Part shown: piece by piece, positions 24,917 through 33,120 of the stretch
Numbering within the stretch: the first letter of the stretch is position 1
How the letters are laid out: every line of letters starts with the position of its first letter
Source: Tardiphaga sp. P9-11
GTDB lineage: Bacteria > Pseudomonadota > Alphaproteobacteria > Rhizobiales > Xanthobacteraceae
Length of the DNA stretch: 64,000 nucleotides
Direction: 5' to 3'
NCBI RefSeq assembly: GCF_008329525.1
Contig: NZ_NPKQ01000003.1
Span: 186,001 to 250,000, forward strand
Notes under the pieces: generated by a model
Told to the model about the DNA's origin: nothing
Databases searched by the model: none
What the model saw: the letters and a program-made list of their open reading frames with translations, nothing else
Program-made: the position numbers and the translations under genes

Positions 24917-26260
24917 TCAGAGCGACGCCATCACGGCTTCGGCCTCAGTCAGAAGACGATCGGCATTTGCCTCGGTGAAGACCAGCGGCGGGCGAACCTT
25001 CAGCACATTGGCATGAGGACCAGTTGCCGAGATCAGCACGCGGCGTGCACGCAGACTATTGACCACGGCAGATGCAGCAGCAGCATCCGGCTCCTTGGAC
25101 GCACGGTCCTTGACCAGTTCCACGCCGACATAAAGCCCCGAGCCTCTGACATCGCCGATCTGCTCATACTTCTTCGCCAGCGCATGGAAACCGTCGCGCA
25201 GGATCTTGCCGACGCGGAGCGAATTCTCGACGAGCTTCTCATCGCGAATGACATTCAGCACGGCCTGCGCGGCCGCCATCGCTACCGTATTGCCGCCGAA
25301 CGTATTGAAATAGCGGTTATCGCGGCCGAACTTCTCGACGATCTCCGGCAGCATCACAGCGGCAGCAACCGGATAGCCGTTGCCCATCGGCTTGCCCATG
25401 GTGATGATATCCGGCGTGATACCGTGGCGCTGATAGCCCCACAATTTCTCGCCACTGCGGCCGAAGCCGGATTGCACTTCATCGGCGATGAACACGCCGC
25501 CGGCCTTGTGCACGACGTCGAGCACCGGCTTCAGTACGTCGGTCGGATGCGAGAAGATGCCGTCGGACGAGAACATCGAGTCGGCGATGAAGGCGGCGAC
25601 ACCGACGCCGCGGCGTTGCAGGTCAACGATCTGCTCGGACACTTTCTCGGCCATCCACGCACCGATCTTCTCCGGCGCGATGCGATAGGAATCCGGCGCG
25701 GGCACGCGACGCACGTAGGTGCCGAGCGGAGAGTAAGGCCCGAGCGATGGCGAGAAGCCCGCGGTCAGCTCGGAATTGCCGTGATAGGCCTCTTCGGTGA
25801 TGATGATGCCCTGATTGCCGGTGTGATGCTTGGCCATGCGGACGGCCAGATCATTCGCTTCCGATCCGGTGCAGGTGAACATCACGTGACGCTTCGGACC
25901 TTCGAAGGTGCCGAGCAGATCCTCGGCATAATCGAGAATGCCCTTCTGGATATAGCGCGTATGGGTGCAGATGGTCTGCGCCTGTTTGGTGATCTCATCG
26001 ACCACGCGCGGATGGCAATGGCCGACCGACACCACATTGTTATACGCGTCGAGATATTCGTTGCCTTCGGAGTCATAGAGCAGCACGCCTTTGGCGCGCG
26101 CGACCTCGACAGGGTTGCTGTAGAACAACCGGTAGGCCGGGCCGAGCAGGTCGCTGCGGCGCGCGACGAGCTCGCGGCTTTCCTCAGTGAGGCCCGTTGC
26201 CGTCGCGGGGTCGAAGCCGTTGACCATCTTGCCGCGCGGCGCGCTGGTGACTGCGGTCAT
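24917..26260 (-). CDS. Class-III PLP enzyme, aminotransferase or AGXT2L-like phospho-lyase
   Basis: Fold-type I PLP enzyme of 447 residues, class-III aminotransferase family. PLP contacts are TCTGSEAND (about 129-137), Asp260 (IADEVQSGFGR) and the Schiff-base lysine Lys290 (ITMGKPMGNGYPV). The sequence is closer to the eukaryotic AGXT2L1/AGXT2L2 phospho-lyases than to ordinary aminotransferases. Recalled shared features are the DAYNNVVSVGHCHP region, MGKPMGNG, and the C-terminal ATGPHANVLKVRPPLVFTEA. Those enzymes eliminate phosphate and ammonia from phosphoethanolamine or 5-phosphohydroxylysine. An adjacent APH-fold kinase supports a kinase/phospho-lyase pair. Ordinary transamination cannot be excluded. 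Confidence 0.88.
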   Translation of the reverse strand: MTAVTSAPRGKMVNGFDPATATGLTEESRELVARRSDLLGPAYRLFYSNPVEVARAKGVLLYDSEGNEYLDAYNNVVSVGHCHPRVVDEITKQAQTICTHTRYIQKGILDYAEDLLGTFEGPKRHVMFTCTGSEANDLAVRMAKHHTGNQGIIITEEAYHGNSELTAGFSPSLGPYSPLGTYVRRVPAPDSYRIAPEKIGAWMAEKVSEQIVDLQRRGVGVAAFIADSMFSSDGIFSHPTDVLKPVLDVVHKAGGVFIADEVQSGFGRSGEKLWGYQRHGITPDIITMGKPMGNGYPVAAAVMLPEIVEKFGRDNRYFNTFGGNTVAMAAAQAVLNVIRDEKLVENSLRVGKILRDGFHALAKKYEQIGDVRGSGLYVGVELVKDRASKEPDAAAASAVVNSLRARRVLISATGPHANVLKVRPPLVFTEANADRLLTEAEAVMASL

Positions 26261-26301
26261 GTTGTTGTTTCCTCTGGAAGCAGGGTCGGGTTTGGCGAAG
26301 A

Positions 26302-27366
26302 TTATTTGGCGAAGTCCATCAACTGATCGGAGATCTCGTCCATCGAGCGGGCGATGAACCAGTCCATCTGCACCCAGGTCTGCTCATTGTTGCGCAGGAC
26401 ATAGGCGGCGACAGATGGCACCCGGTTGGCCATCGCCGTGGACAGCAGCAGGCGCGTCGCCAGACGGGAGAAGATCAGATGCGGAATGAGGCTGAGTTCT
26501 TCCGCGGTCAGATCGGCGATGGAGAGATAGCCACCCAGGAGATCGCGGCCATCGGCAAAGACATCGCCGTTCATCGCGACGGGCAACTGATTGAGCATCG
26601 CCGTCGAGGCATCGATGGCGATAGCGGTGCGGACCGTATCGCCGAAATCGATGATGCCGCTGACGAACCCCGGCAGCGCCGCATCGACGACGACGTTGGA
26701 GCGGGTGAAATCATTGTGCAACACTTGGGTGCGGCACTGCTTGAGCCGGGTTTCGATCGCCGCGAAGCGCTCGAGCGCCGCCTCGACCTTGCGGCGCTGG
26801 CCGGCATCGGTGATTTCTGCGAGCAGATCGCGCAGCGTCAGCAGGTTCTTGACGTCCCATGCGACAACCCGGGAATCCGACGGATGGCTGAAATCCGCCA
26901 GTGCAAGGCGGAGCCGCGCCAGCAATTTGCCGATCTCGGCCCGGCCCGAGGCCGTGGATGGCACCTCGCTTAAAGGCTGGCCTTCGAGATAGGACATCAT
27001 CCGGGCCTGACGGCGTTGACCGGCGCGATCCAGATAGCTGAAATGCCGCTCGCCCTTGTCATTCGGGATGATCCGCGGCACCGGCAGGTCGGGCGCACGC
27101 GCCGCGACGTGATCGAGAACCTGCACCTGCAGATCAATCTCGGGAATATCCTCGACGGGATTCGCAACCTTCAGGATAAAGCGCGGCCCGCTGACAGGCG
27201 CGATCCGGAACGTGTCGTCCTTCTCGGTGGCAAAGCGTGTCGGCCGGCCTTCGATGCCAAAGCGCTCGCGGGCGAGATCGACGGCCTCATCATCCGTCAT
27301 ATTCATATACGATGCCGCGAGTCCGCCCTGCATTGCACCCGGACTCGCGGAAGGCTCAAATGTCAC
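26302..27366 (-). CDS. APH-fold kinase, hydroxylysine-kinase-like
   Basis: Aminoglycoside-phosphotransferase-fold small-molecule kinase of 354 residues. It has the ATP-lysine region FILKVAN (Lys66), the catalytic loop VLHNDFTRSN (His217, Asp219, Asn224), and IIDFGDT as the Mg-binding DFG (240-242). A segment HPSDSRVVAWDVKNLLTL resembles the region of the vertebrate hydroxylysine kinase (HYKK/AGPHD1) that I remember. The probable GTG start at 27366 lacks a strong ribosome site; ATGs at 27333 and 27303 are alternatives. It precedes the AGXT2L-like gene by 41 bases on the same strand. I infer it phosphorylates a hydroxylated amine or amino acid that the next enzyme then eliminates. Homoserine-kinase-II-type activity is the main alternative. 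Confidence 0.82.
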   Translation of the reverse strand: MTFEPSASPGAMQGGLAASYMNMTDDEAVDLARERFGIEGRPTRFATEKDDTFRIAPVSGPRFILKVANPVEDIPEIDLQVQVLDHVAARAPDLPVPRIIPNDKGERHFSYLDRAGQRRQARMMSYLEGQPLSEVPSTASGRAEIGKLLARLRLALADFSHPSDSRVVAWDVKNLLTLRDLLAEITDAGQRRKVEAALERFAAIETRLKQCRTQVLHNDFTRSNVVVDAALPGFVSGIIDFGDTVRTAIAIDASTAMLNQLPVAMNGDVFADGRDLLGGYLSIADLTAEELSLIPHLIFSRLATRLLLSTAMANRVPSVAAYVLRNNEQTWVQMDWFIARSMDEISDQLMDFAK

Positions 27367-27613
27367 CTGAACTGATCCATCTCGATTCGGAATCCGGCAC
27401 GTCGCGACCGGTACGCGCGATCATAGCAACGCTGTTCCCGCTTGTCAGGGCGTCCGCGCGGATGCGGGCATTTTCGACGGATTAAGCCCGCATTTTCTGC
27501 CTTTGCTGCCCATTTGGGCACGGATTCCGCCGAAGCCACTTCGCATATGCGCGGCATCGATCCGTGCGACGCCGTCAACGCCTAAGGGGCTGGCCGGCCG
27601 GCGATGCAGCGGA

Positions 27614-27633
27614 CAACGGCGTAAGCGCCGTTG
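27614..27633. terminator. Small hairpin downstream of the small secreted-protein gene
   Basis: CAACGGCG and CGCCGTTG form a perfect 8-bp stem with a TAAG loop, 13 bases beyond the stop of the minus-strand gene at 27646. There is no T-tract, so intrinsic termination is uncertain. Confidence 0.4.
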
Positions 27634-27645
27634 CGGTGGCCTTGG

Positions 27646-27891
27646 CTATTTGCCTCTGATGGCACCGGGGCCGCGAACGTCGCTGATCGGCACGCAACTC
27701 TTCTTGCGCCGCTGATTGTTCGGTGCGCCCTGCACCTTCAGCACCTTGCCGGCCGAGCACGACCCGTTATCGACGAACACGGTCGCATACGGGTCCATCA
27801 TCAGCGGCTCGAAGGACAGAAATTTTTGTGCGAAGCACGGCTGGGCAACGGCCGACAGCATCAGGCCGAGAAGAAGAACACGCACAATCAT
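27646..27891 (-). CDS. Small secreted protein
   Basis: An 81-residue exported protein. The ATG at 27891 opens a signal peptide (MIVRVLLLGLMLSAVAQPCFAQ, cleaved after FAQ or CFA near residue 21). The mature part has two cysteines (DNGSCSAGKVLKV and RRKKSCVPISD) that could form a disulphide. It resembles short uncharacterised Bradyrhizobium proteins (DUF6719-like, from memory). Its ATG overlaps the TAA of the upstream 59-codon membrane-protein gene (TAATG), indicating coupling. Function unknown. Confidence 0.7.
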   Translation of the reverse strand: MIVRVLLLGLMLSAVAQPCFAQKFLSFEPLMMDPYATVFVDNGSCSAGKVLKVQGAPNNQRRKKSCVPISDVRGPGAIRGK

Positions 27892-28070
27892 TATCTCACA
27901 TAGATCACAAGACCACCGATCACGACCAGAGCCGCAATCGCAAGGATATGGGCACATGCGATCGAAACCGCCTCGATGGCGGTTCCGGCCTTCTCCTTAA
28001 GCCCCGACTCCTTGAGTCGACGCATAGGCATGCGGGACGCCACTTGCGCCTTGAAACGAGTATCAGTCAA
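27891..28070 (-). CDS. Small single-span membrane protein (59 residues)
   Basis: A short minus-strand gene found by reading the gap between two small genes. From a TTG at 28070, with GGGGA about eight bases upstream, it encodes a basic, amphipathic N-terminal half (MTDTRFKAQVASRM, RRLKESGLKEKAG). A C-terminal membrane helix (AHILAIAALVVIGGLVIYV) then ends in Arg. An internal ATG at 28028 would give 45 residues. Its TAA overlaps the ATG of the small secreted-protein gene by one base, the best evidence that it is translated. The charge pattern predicts an N-in orientation. Function unknown. Confidence 0.6.
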   Translation of the reverse strand: MTDTRFKAQVASRMPMRRLKESGLKEKAGTAIEAVSIACAHILAIAALVVIGGLVIYVR

Positions 28071-28192
28071 TGAGCAGTCCCCAAACGCCGACGCAAGATG
28101 TGTCCCACTTTGCCGGCAGAGAAAGACTTGCGATCAAATGAGGCGACAGTGAGTCGGGGCAACCTCCGACAATGATCGACGGGACTCGCCGA

Positions 28193-28528
28193 CTAATTGG
28201 ATTCCATAATCCATGCCCTGCCCGCTTGCGCGACGGACGGCGGAACGTCGCGGCCGCAGAACTCCGCAGCGCGCTCGAATTGTTCCTGAATTTCCGATGT
28301 TACCACACCATTGGCAGCATCGAGTTCCCGCAGCGAGATGGTCGATGTGAAGGTTCCGGCGAAACAGCTGCAGAATTTTCTGGAATCGCTCGAAGGTCTG
28401 TTCGGCCGCTTCCGAAAGTGGTTCGAGCAGCTTGTTTCCAGATTGTTCGCCATCTGATCGATTTCGTTCGCATAGGTCGGTAATGCGATGACGGCGGCCA
28501 ATGCCAATGCAAGTGCAGTCTGTCTCAT
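28193..28528 (-). CDS. Small secreted Cys-containing protein
   Basis: A 111-residue exported protein. From ATG 28528 a clear signal peptide (MRQTALALALAAVIALPTYAN, cleaved near residue 20) leads to a helical mature domain. Four cysteines are arranged as SCSNH, KFCSCF and EFCGRD, enough for two disulphides. A longer in-frame start at 28558 would hide the signal. I do not recognise a named family. It lies alone, 123 bases downstream of the small membrane-protein start. Confidence 0.68.
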   Translation of the reverse strand: MRQTALALALAAVIALPTYANEIDQMANNLETSCSNHFRKRPNRPSSDSRKFCSCFAGTFTSTISLRELDAANGVVTSEIQEQFERAAEFCGRDVPPSVAQAGRAWIMESN

Positions 28529-28700
28529 GGTGCAATCATAACCTCGGTACTCCAGCAACGCATCGTCACTCTCGTGTCATCCTCAGGTTCCACGCGGAAA
28601 GCTCATGTTCACGCGCCTGTGTTCGGCATTCCGACATTCTGGGTTGAATTGTCGCAATTGTGACGGTTGAACGAATGATCCGCATTGGCGATGGTCGCGA

Positions 28701-29186
28701 ATGCAACGGATACCGAAACTGATTACGATTCTGGTGATCTGCGGCCTCAGCGCCGCATTGTTCGCTTATTCAATTGGTTCTCTGGTACTCGACGATCTCG
28801 GCATTTCCAGCAGACATGTCAGGTCGATAGCGCTACACTGTGCGGGATCGATTGCGTTGTTGCTTGCGCTCGAATTCCTGAGCACCACCTGGACCACGCC
28901 GTTGCAGGACAACGGTATGCCCCATAGGGAATCTTTCATGCACAAGATCGCTCCGCATAAAGTCACGAAGGCCGACATCGTGTTCTCCGTCGGTCGCGGC
29001 CTCGTCATGGCCGCAGCCGTCATTGGCGCAACGTATTTTCTCGGAAGCTGGTATCTCGGCGGAAACGACTTCGACTCGCTCTATCAAACCGAGACATATA
29101 GCGACGCATCCACTAGCGACGCATCCGCGACACCGCGCGTCGAGCACGCGACCGCGCCGACCGCTGCGGAAGAAGCGACGCAGTAA
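28701..29186 (+). CDS. Small membrane protein of unknown function
   Basis: A 161-residue protein with three hydrophobic segments: LITILVICGLSAALFAYSIG (about 7-26), SIALHCAGSIALLLALEFL (about 42-60) and VGRGLVMAAAVIGATYFLGS (about 97-116). The C-terminal tail is hydrophilic and Ser/Thr/Ala/Glu-rich, with a repeated DAST/DASA unit. No recognised family. It is divergent from the preceding small-protein gene and converges on the UDP-glucose dehydrogenase gene. Confidence 0.62.
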   Translation: MQRIPKLITILVICGLSAALFAYSIGSLVLDDLGISSRHVRSIALHCAGSIALLLALEFLSTTWTTPLQDNGMPHRESFMHKIAPHKVTKADIVFSVGRGLVMAAAVIGATYFLGSWYLGGNDFDSLYQTETYSDASTSDASATPRVEHATAPTAAEEATQ

Positions 29187-29225
29187 GACACTGCGCGCGC
29201 TCCCGCATCCGCGTGGAACGGCGGA

Positions 29226-30545
29226 CTAATAAACCACCGATTGCGGCCGCCCGACGCCGCTATAGAGAAAACCGTTCCGCGTCACTTCATCTGGCGAATA
29301 GATGTTGCGGAGATCGATGATCACCGGACAGGCCATGATCGCGGCCATCTCCTTCAGGTCGAGCGCGCGGAACTGCTCCCATTCGGTGACGATGACCATC
29401 GCGTGAGATCCACGGGCGCATTCATAGGGCCCCTCGCAAAAGGTGACGTTCTCGAACACCTTCTTTGCCTGCTCCATCCCGACAGGATCATAGACCCGCA
29501 CTTCCGCGCCCATATCCTGTAATGCCGTGATCAACGGGATCGACGGTGCGTCGCGCATGTCGTCGGTGTTGGGCTTGAAGGTCACACCCAGAATGGCGAT
29601 GGACTTGCCGCGCAGATTGCCGCCGAAGGCATGCGCCACCTTGCGCGCCATGGCGCGCTTGCGCTGGTCGTTGACGGCCACCACGGTCTCGACGATGCGC
29701 AGCGGCGCTTCGTAATCCTGGCCGGTCTTAATCAGTGCCAGCGTGTCCTTCGGAAAACACGAGCCACCGTAGCCCGGTCCGGCATGCAGGAACTTCAAGC
29801 CGATCCGGTTGTCGAGACCGATGCCCCGCGCGACTTCCTGAACATTGGCACCGACTTTTTCCGCAAGATCGGCGATCTCGTTGATGAAGGCGACCTTGGT
29901 CGCCAGGAACGAGTTGGCGGCGTATTTGGTCAGTTCGGCCGTGCGGCGATCCGTATACATGATCGGCGACGAATTGAGATGCAGCGGCCGGTAGACTTCC
30001 GCCATGACGTCCTTGGCACGCTGGTCGCTGGAACCGATGACGATACGGTCGGGATGCTTGAAGTCTCTGATAGCAGCGCCTTCGCGCAGGAATTCCGGAT
30101 TCGAGACCACGGCGAACTCGGCGTCCGGATTCTCTTCGCGGATGATGCGCTCAACCTCGTCACCGGAGCCGACCGGCACCGTGGATTTGTTGACCACCAC
30201 GGTAAACTTCTTGATGGCCTTCGCGATCTCGCGCGCCGCTGCATAGACATAGGACAGGTCCGCATGACCGTCACCGCGGCGCGACGGCGTGCCGACTGCG
30301 ATGAACACCACCTCGGCCGCACCGACAGCAGATGTGACATCGGTAACGAATTTCAGCCGCCCCTGCTTGGCATTGCTCGCGACCAGCGCATCGAGGCCGG
30401 GCTCATGGATCGGTATCTCACCTCTGTTCAGCGCATCGATCTTCCCCTGATCAGTATCGACGCAGGTGACGTGATGACCGAAGTCCGAAAAGCACGCCCC
30501 TGACACGAGCCCCACATAGCCAGCGCCAATCATGGCAATTCGCAT
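29226..30545 (-). CDS. ugd: UDP-glucose 6-dehydrogenase
   Basis: Cytoplasmic NAD-dependent enzyme of 439 residues oxidising UDP-glucose to UDP-glucuronate, a precursor for acidic exopolysaccharide. The Rossmann motif is MIGAGYVGLVSGACF (GAGYVG 7-12). Family motifs follow: VGTPSRRGDGHADLSYV, NKSTVPVGSG, SNPEFLREGAAI, the catalytic Cys263 in GPGYGGSCFPKDT, and GVTFKPNTDDMRDAPS in the C-terminal domain. Length is typical. Being first in the polysaccharide region suggests the polymer contains glucuronic acid or a derivative. Confidence 0.96.
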   Translation of the reverse strand: MRIAMIGAGYVGLVSGACFSDFGHHVTCVDTDQGKIDALNRGEIPIHEPGLDALVASNAKQGRLKFVTDVTSAVGAAEVVFIAVGTPSRRGDGHADLSYVYAAAREIAKAIKKFTVVVNKSTVPVGSGDEVERIIREENPDAEFAVVSNPEFLREGAAIRDFKHPDRIVIGSSDQRAKDVMAEVYRPLHLNSSPIMYTDRRTAELTKYAANSFLATKVAFINEIADLAEKVGANVQEVARGIGLDNRIGLKFLHAGPGYGGSCFPKDTLALIKTGQDYEAPLRIVETVVAVNDQRKRAMARKVAHAFGGNLRGKSIAILGVTFKPNTDDMRDAPSIPLITALQDMGAEVRVYDPVGMEQAKKVFENVTFCEGPYECARGSHAMVIVTEWEQFRALDLKEMAAIMACPVIIDLRNIYSPDEVTRNGFLYSGVGRPQSVVY

Positions 30546-30616
30546 TGCATGTCCTGTCTTGTAAACAGCCCGCGGTCAGAACGACCCGGACATCCCCCGA
30601 GAATTCCGCATGCACC

Positions 30617-31408
30617 TCAGCTGTTGAGGATCAACTCGCCGTCGAGATGCTGCGGAAAGAAAAAGAAGTTGTTGACGTAAGCTTGCCCGGGTTTGCGGCC
30701 CCCATTGGGCAGCAGCGCATCCGCGTCCTGCATTTCCCCAGCGTTGAAATGATCGATGGAGACCACGTCGTCGTCCTGGAGGAAGAAGCCGCGATAGGAT
30801 TTGTCGCGAAAGAAATCGAACACCGAGCGCGTCGCCTCGGCACGGTGACGATCCTCTGCCTCGACAAGGAAGACCGGCTGGCACCGGTCGATCAGGCCGA
30901 CGGCGCCATGCAAGACACTCAACTCGTGCCCCTCGACGTCCACCTTCACGAAGGACACGTCCTCGCGCACGACGCCATCGAGACGCGCTAATGGAACATG
31001 CGTCGTGATCAGTTGCTTCACCGATGGCTCATATTGCTGTTCGAGCGATGCCCGCCCGTAAACAAGGCCATCCTCGCCTTGCGGCGTGTAAAGCTCGGCA
31101 TCGCCTTCATGATCCGAGAGAGCCACTTCATGAATGCGGACATTGGACGCCGAGGTGCGCCGGAGCAGATCGGCCATCTCATGCGACGGTTCGAACGCAT
31201 GGACCTGACCGGACAACCGCGCCAGTTGCTGGGTGTAGAGACCGCAATTGGCGCCGACATCCACCGTGATAGCCCCCTGCGGCACGATCTTGTCGAGATA
31301 GGCCAGTTCACGCTCCGCCGATTTGGGACGCTTCATGAAGCGCCAGCGCAAATACATCGACGGGAAAGCGTCTTTCAGGAGCTGCTTGGTCCGTTGCGTC
31401 GCCGTCAT
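30617..31408 (-). CDS. FkbM-family methyltransferase
   Basis: SAM-dependent O-methyltransferase of the Methyltransf_21 (FkbM) family, 263 residues. The ATG at 31408 has AAGGG eight bases upstream; an open frame extends to 31492 without a supporting site. The SAM-binding loop is ITVDVGANCGLYTQQLA and the acidic end of the second strand is VHAFEPS. The family motif FVKVDVEGHELSVLHGA is followed by a C-terminal region matching FkbM domains. Between ugd and the ExoY-like gene on the same strand, it probably methylates a sugar of the exopolysaccharide. Confidence 0.86.
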   Translation of the reverse strand: MTATQRTKQLLKDAFPSMYLRWRFMKRPKSAERELAYLDKIVPQGAITVDVGANCGLYTQQLARLSGQVHAFEPSHEMADLLRRTSASNVRIHEVALSDHEGDAELYTPQGEDGLVYGRASLEQQYEPSVKQLITTHVPLARLDGVVREDVSFVKVDVEGHELSVLHGAVGLIDRCQPVFLVEAEDRHRAEATRSVFDFFRDKSYRGFFLQDDDVVSIDHFNAGEMQDADALLPNGGRKPGQAYVNNFFFFPQHLDGELILNS

Positions 31409-31534
31409 GGCTGTCACCCTTCGTTCGAGGCTGGTTTCAAGGCAAAACAATTCCGGGCGCCGGACGGGCGTCCGCCAGCGCAACCTCTGCAATGTGTGAT
31501 GTGATCGATGCCGCCGCTCAATCGGTCGTGGGCA

Positions 31535-32302
31535 TCAGAAGGCATTACCGGAGAGGAATTCGCGCCGGACGGTCTGCACGATGATCATGATGTCCATACG
31601 CATCGACCATTTCTCGATATATTCGAGGTCGTAATCGATGCGCGAGATCGCCCGGGGCGCCTCGACAGTGCTGCCGCGGCAGCCGCTCACCTGGGCCAGG
31701 CCGGTGATGCCGGGCCGTGCGCTATGACGCGTAAAGTAATACGGCACGAGATCTTCATAGAGCACGTTGGCGGCCAGCATGCCCGGGACATGGGGCCGCG
31801 GCCCAACCAGAGACATATCGCCCTTGAGCACGTTGATGAGCTGCGGAATCTCGTCGAGACTGGTTTTGCGCAGCAGCTTCCCGATCCGCGTCACCCGGGC
31901 GTCGCCTTCGACGGTTTGCTGAATGCCGCGCTTGTCGCCGGCATCGGTGCGCATCGAGCGGAACTTGTAGATCTTGAAGAAGCGGTTGCGGTAGCCGTAG
32001 CGATACTGGGTGAAGAACACCGGCCCGGGCGAGGTCGCCTTGATGATGATTGCAATCGTGATCAGCAGCGGCGCGAGAAACAGCAGGGCCGAGCCCGCGG
32101 CCGCAATGTCGAACAATCGCTTGGCAATCGACTCCGACGGCTCGCACCGGGCAACCTGGTTCGTCCGGCGGCTGCGATAGGCGCTGTTACGATAGGACCC
32201 GTGGCCGGCAAACTCGACCGGCCGCACTGAAATGAACTGCCGCTCCTTCCAGAGCGGCGTCACCTTGTTGCGATCAAAACCAACTGAAACTGTAGAGGCC
32301 AT
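31535..32302 (-). CDS. Undecaprenyl-phosphate sugar-phosphate transferase (ExoY-like)
   Basis: Initiating transferase of the bacterial sugar transferase family, 255 residues, moving a hexose-1-phosphate from a UDP-sugar onto undecaprenyl phosphate. An extended hydrophilic N-terminus (about 65 residues) precedes one membrane-embedded hairpin helix ([23 protein letters not shown]). Conserved catalytic blocks follow: [37 protein letters not shown] and [15 protein letters not shown]. It lacks the multi-span WbaP domain, so it is of the compact ExoY/PglC-like type. It begins repeat-unit synthesis for this locus. Confidence 0.93.
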   Translation of the reverse strand: MASTVSVGFDRNKVTPLWKERQFISVRPVEFAGHGSYRNSAYRSRRTNQVARCEPSESIAKRLFDIAAAGSALLFLAPLLITIAIIIKATSPGPVFFTQYRYGYRNRFFKIYKFRSMRTDAGDKRGIQQTVEGDARVTRIGKLLRKTSLDEIPQLINVLKGDMSLVGPRPHVPGMLAANVLYEDLVPYYFTRHSARPGITGLAQVSGCRGSTVEAPRAISRIDYDLEYIEKWSMRMDIMIIVQTVRREFLSGNAF

Positions 32303-32834
32303 GCTCTCGCTCCCTGCTGGAACTTTGGTGCGCGATAATCAGACAGAAACATGCCTATGTGGCAGGCATGCGAATTCAGAACCCTTCCCTTCGACGAACA
32401 TTCGCAATTGCGAAACCATCTTCGTCGATCAGCAAGAACCTTCATCCCTGAAGATTTCTTAACTGTGCGAACGAATTAGGGCGGCAAAACGGTATTGGCG
32501 TGTAACATTACGCAGTCGCAATATTGATACAATTGTGCGGCGCGCAAAATTCTTTGTGCTCGGAAGCGCTTAGATCGTTTTGTGTGTTTGTTGCGCTGCA
32601 TCTCGCTCACGGCAGCCATGCAAAATAATTGCGCTACGTAGATCGATGAATTGCATCGCGTCGTTGCGAGATCGGGTGCATTATCTCCGTAATTAATAAA
32701 TCGCCACCAAGCGGCAATCGATTCGAGCTTGATTTTTCATTCGATACTAAAGCGCGCCCATTATGTTGCGCACTGAGACTGCTCACTCCGCCAGATATTT
32801 CGGCATCGCCATGGTCGCTCGACGAACACCTCAG
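32303..32834. other. AT-rich regulatory gap of the exopolysaccharide locus
   Basis: More than 500 bases with no convincing gene and visibly lower GC than the neighbours. It separates the minus-strand ugd/fkbM/exoY-like set from the plus-strand export and synthesis set. It holds a perfect palindrome at 32401-32414 and several TTGCG/CGCAA half-sites. Likely a regulatory region for both directions. Confidence 0.6.
32401..32414. promoter_or_regulatory. Perfect 14-bp palindrome, candidate operator
   Basis: TTCGCAATTGCGAA, about 100 bases upstream of the ExoY-like start. Related CGCAA/TTGCG pairs occur at 45957-45967 (TTGCGTCGCAA) between the divergent GH10 and WecB-type genes. A regulator binding both is possible but unproven. 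Confidence 0.4.
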
Positions 32835-33026
32835 ATGAATATAGGGGACATTTCATTTCCCCCGCGCGTGCTCGGCGTGGATACAGCGGTGATCTCCAGC
32901 CCTGTGGATAGTTCTACCTGCGACGTGCACAACGCATCCGGCCGCAAACTGCGAAACAGACTTCTTCTTATCAATGCGGCCGTCTGGGTCGCTGTGATCG
33001 TCGCCTGCCGCATCATTTTCTTCTGA
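32835..33026 (+). CDS. Possible small tail-anchored membrane protein
   Basis: A 63-residue frame from ATG 32835, or up to 87 residues from 32763. The C-terminus is a membrane helix (LLLINAAVWVAVIVACRIIFF) ending directly at the stop, after a short basic stretch (GRKLRNR). No strong ribosome site and no recognised family. The clean tail-anchor pattern and position before the exopolysaccharide genes make it plausible. Confidence 0.42.
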   Translation: MNIGDISFPPRVLGVDTAVISSPVDSSTCDVHNASGRKLRNRLLLINAAVWVAVIVACRIIFF

Positions 33027-33120
33027 GCTCTTCGCTATCCCCAAAGCTTTATGAGTCCCAAGGCGTTGCGCGGCCGATTGAATTTGACCGCGACGGTTCC
33101 CTGATCGTAGTTTGCGCGAA

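Noticed and set aside
24839-26326. A 495-codon plus-strand frame
   Set aside because: Antisense to the M20 peptidase end and the class-III PLP enzyme, with His/Asp/Arg-rich shadow composition.
32303-32834. Possible horizontally acquired island boundary because of low GC
   Set aside because: No tRNA, direct repeats, integrase or transposase nearby; an AT-rich promoter region explains it.
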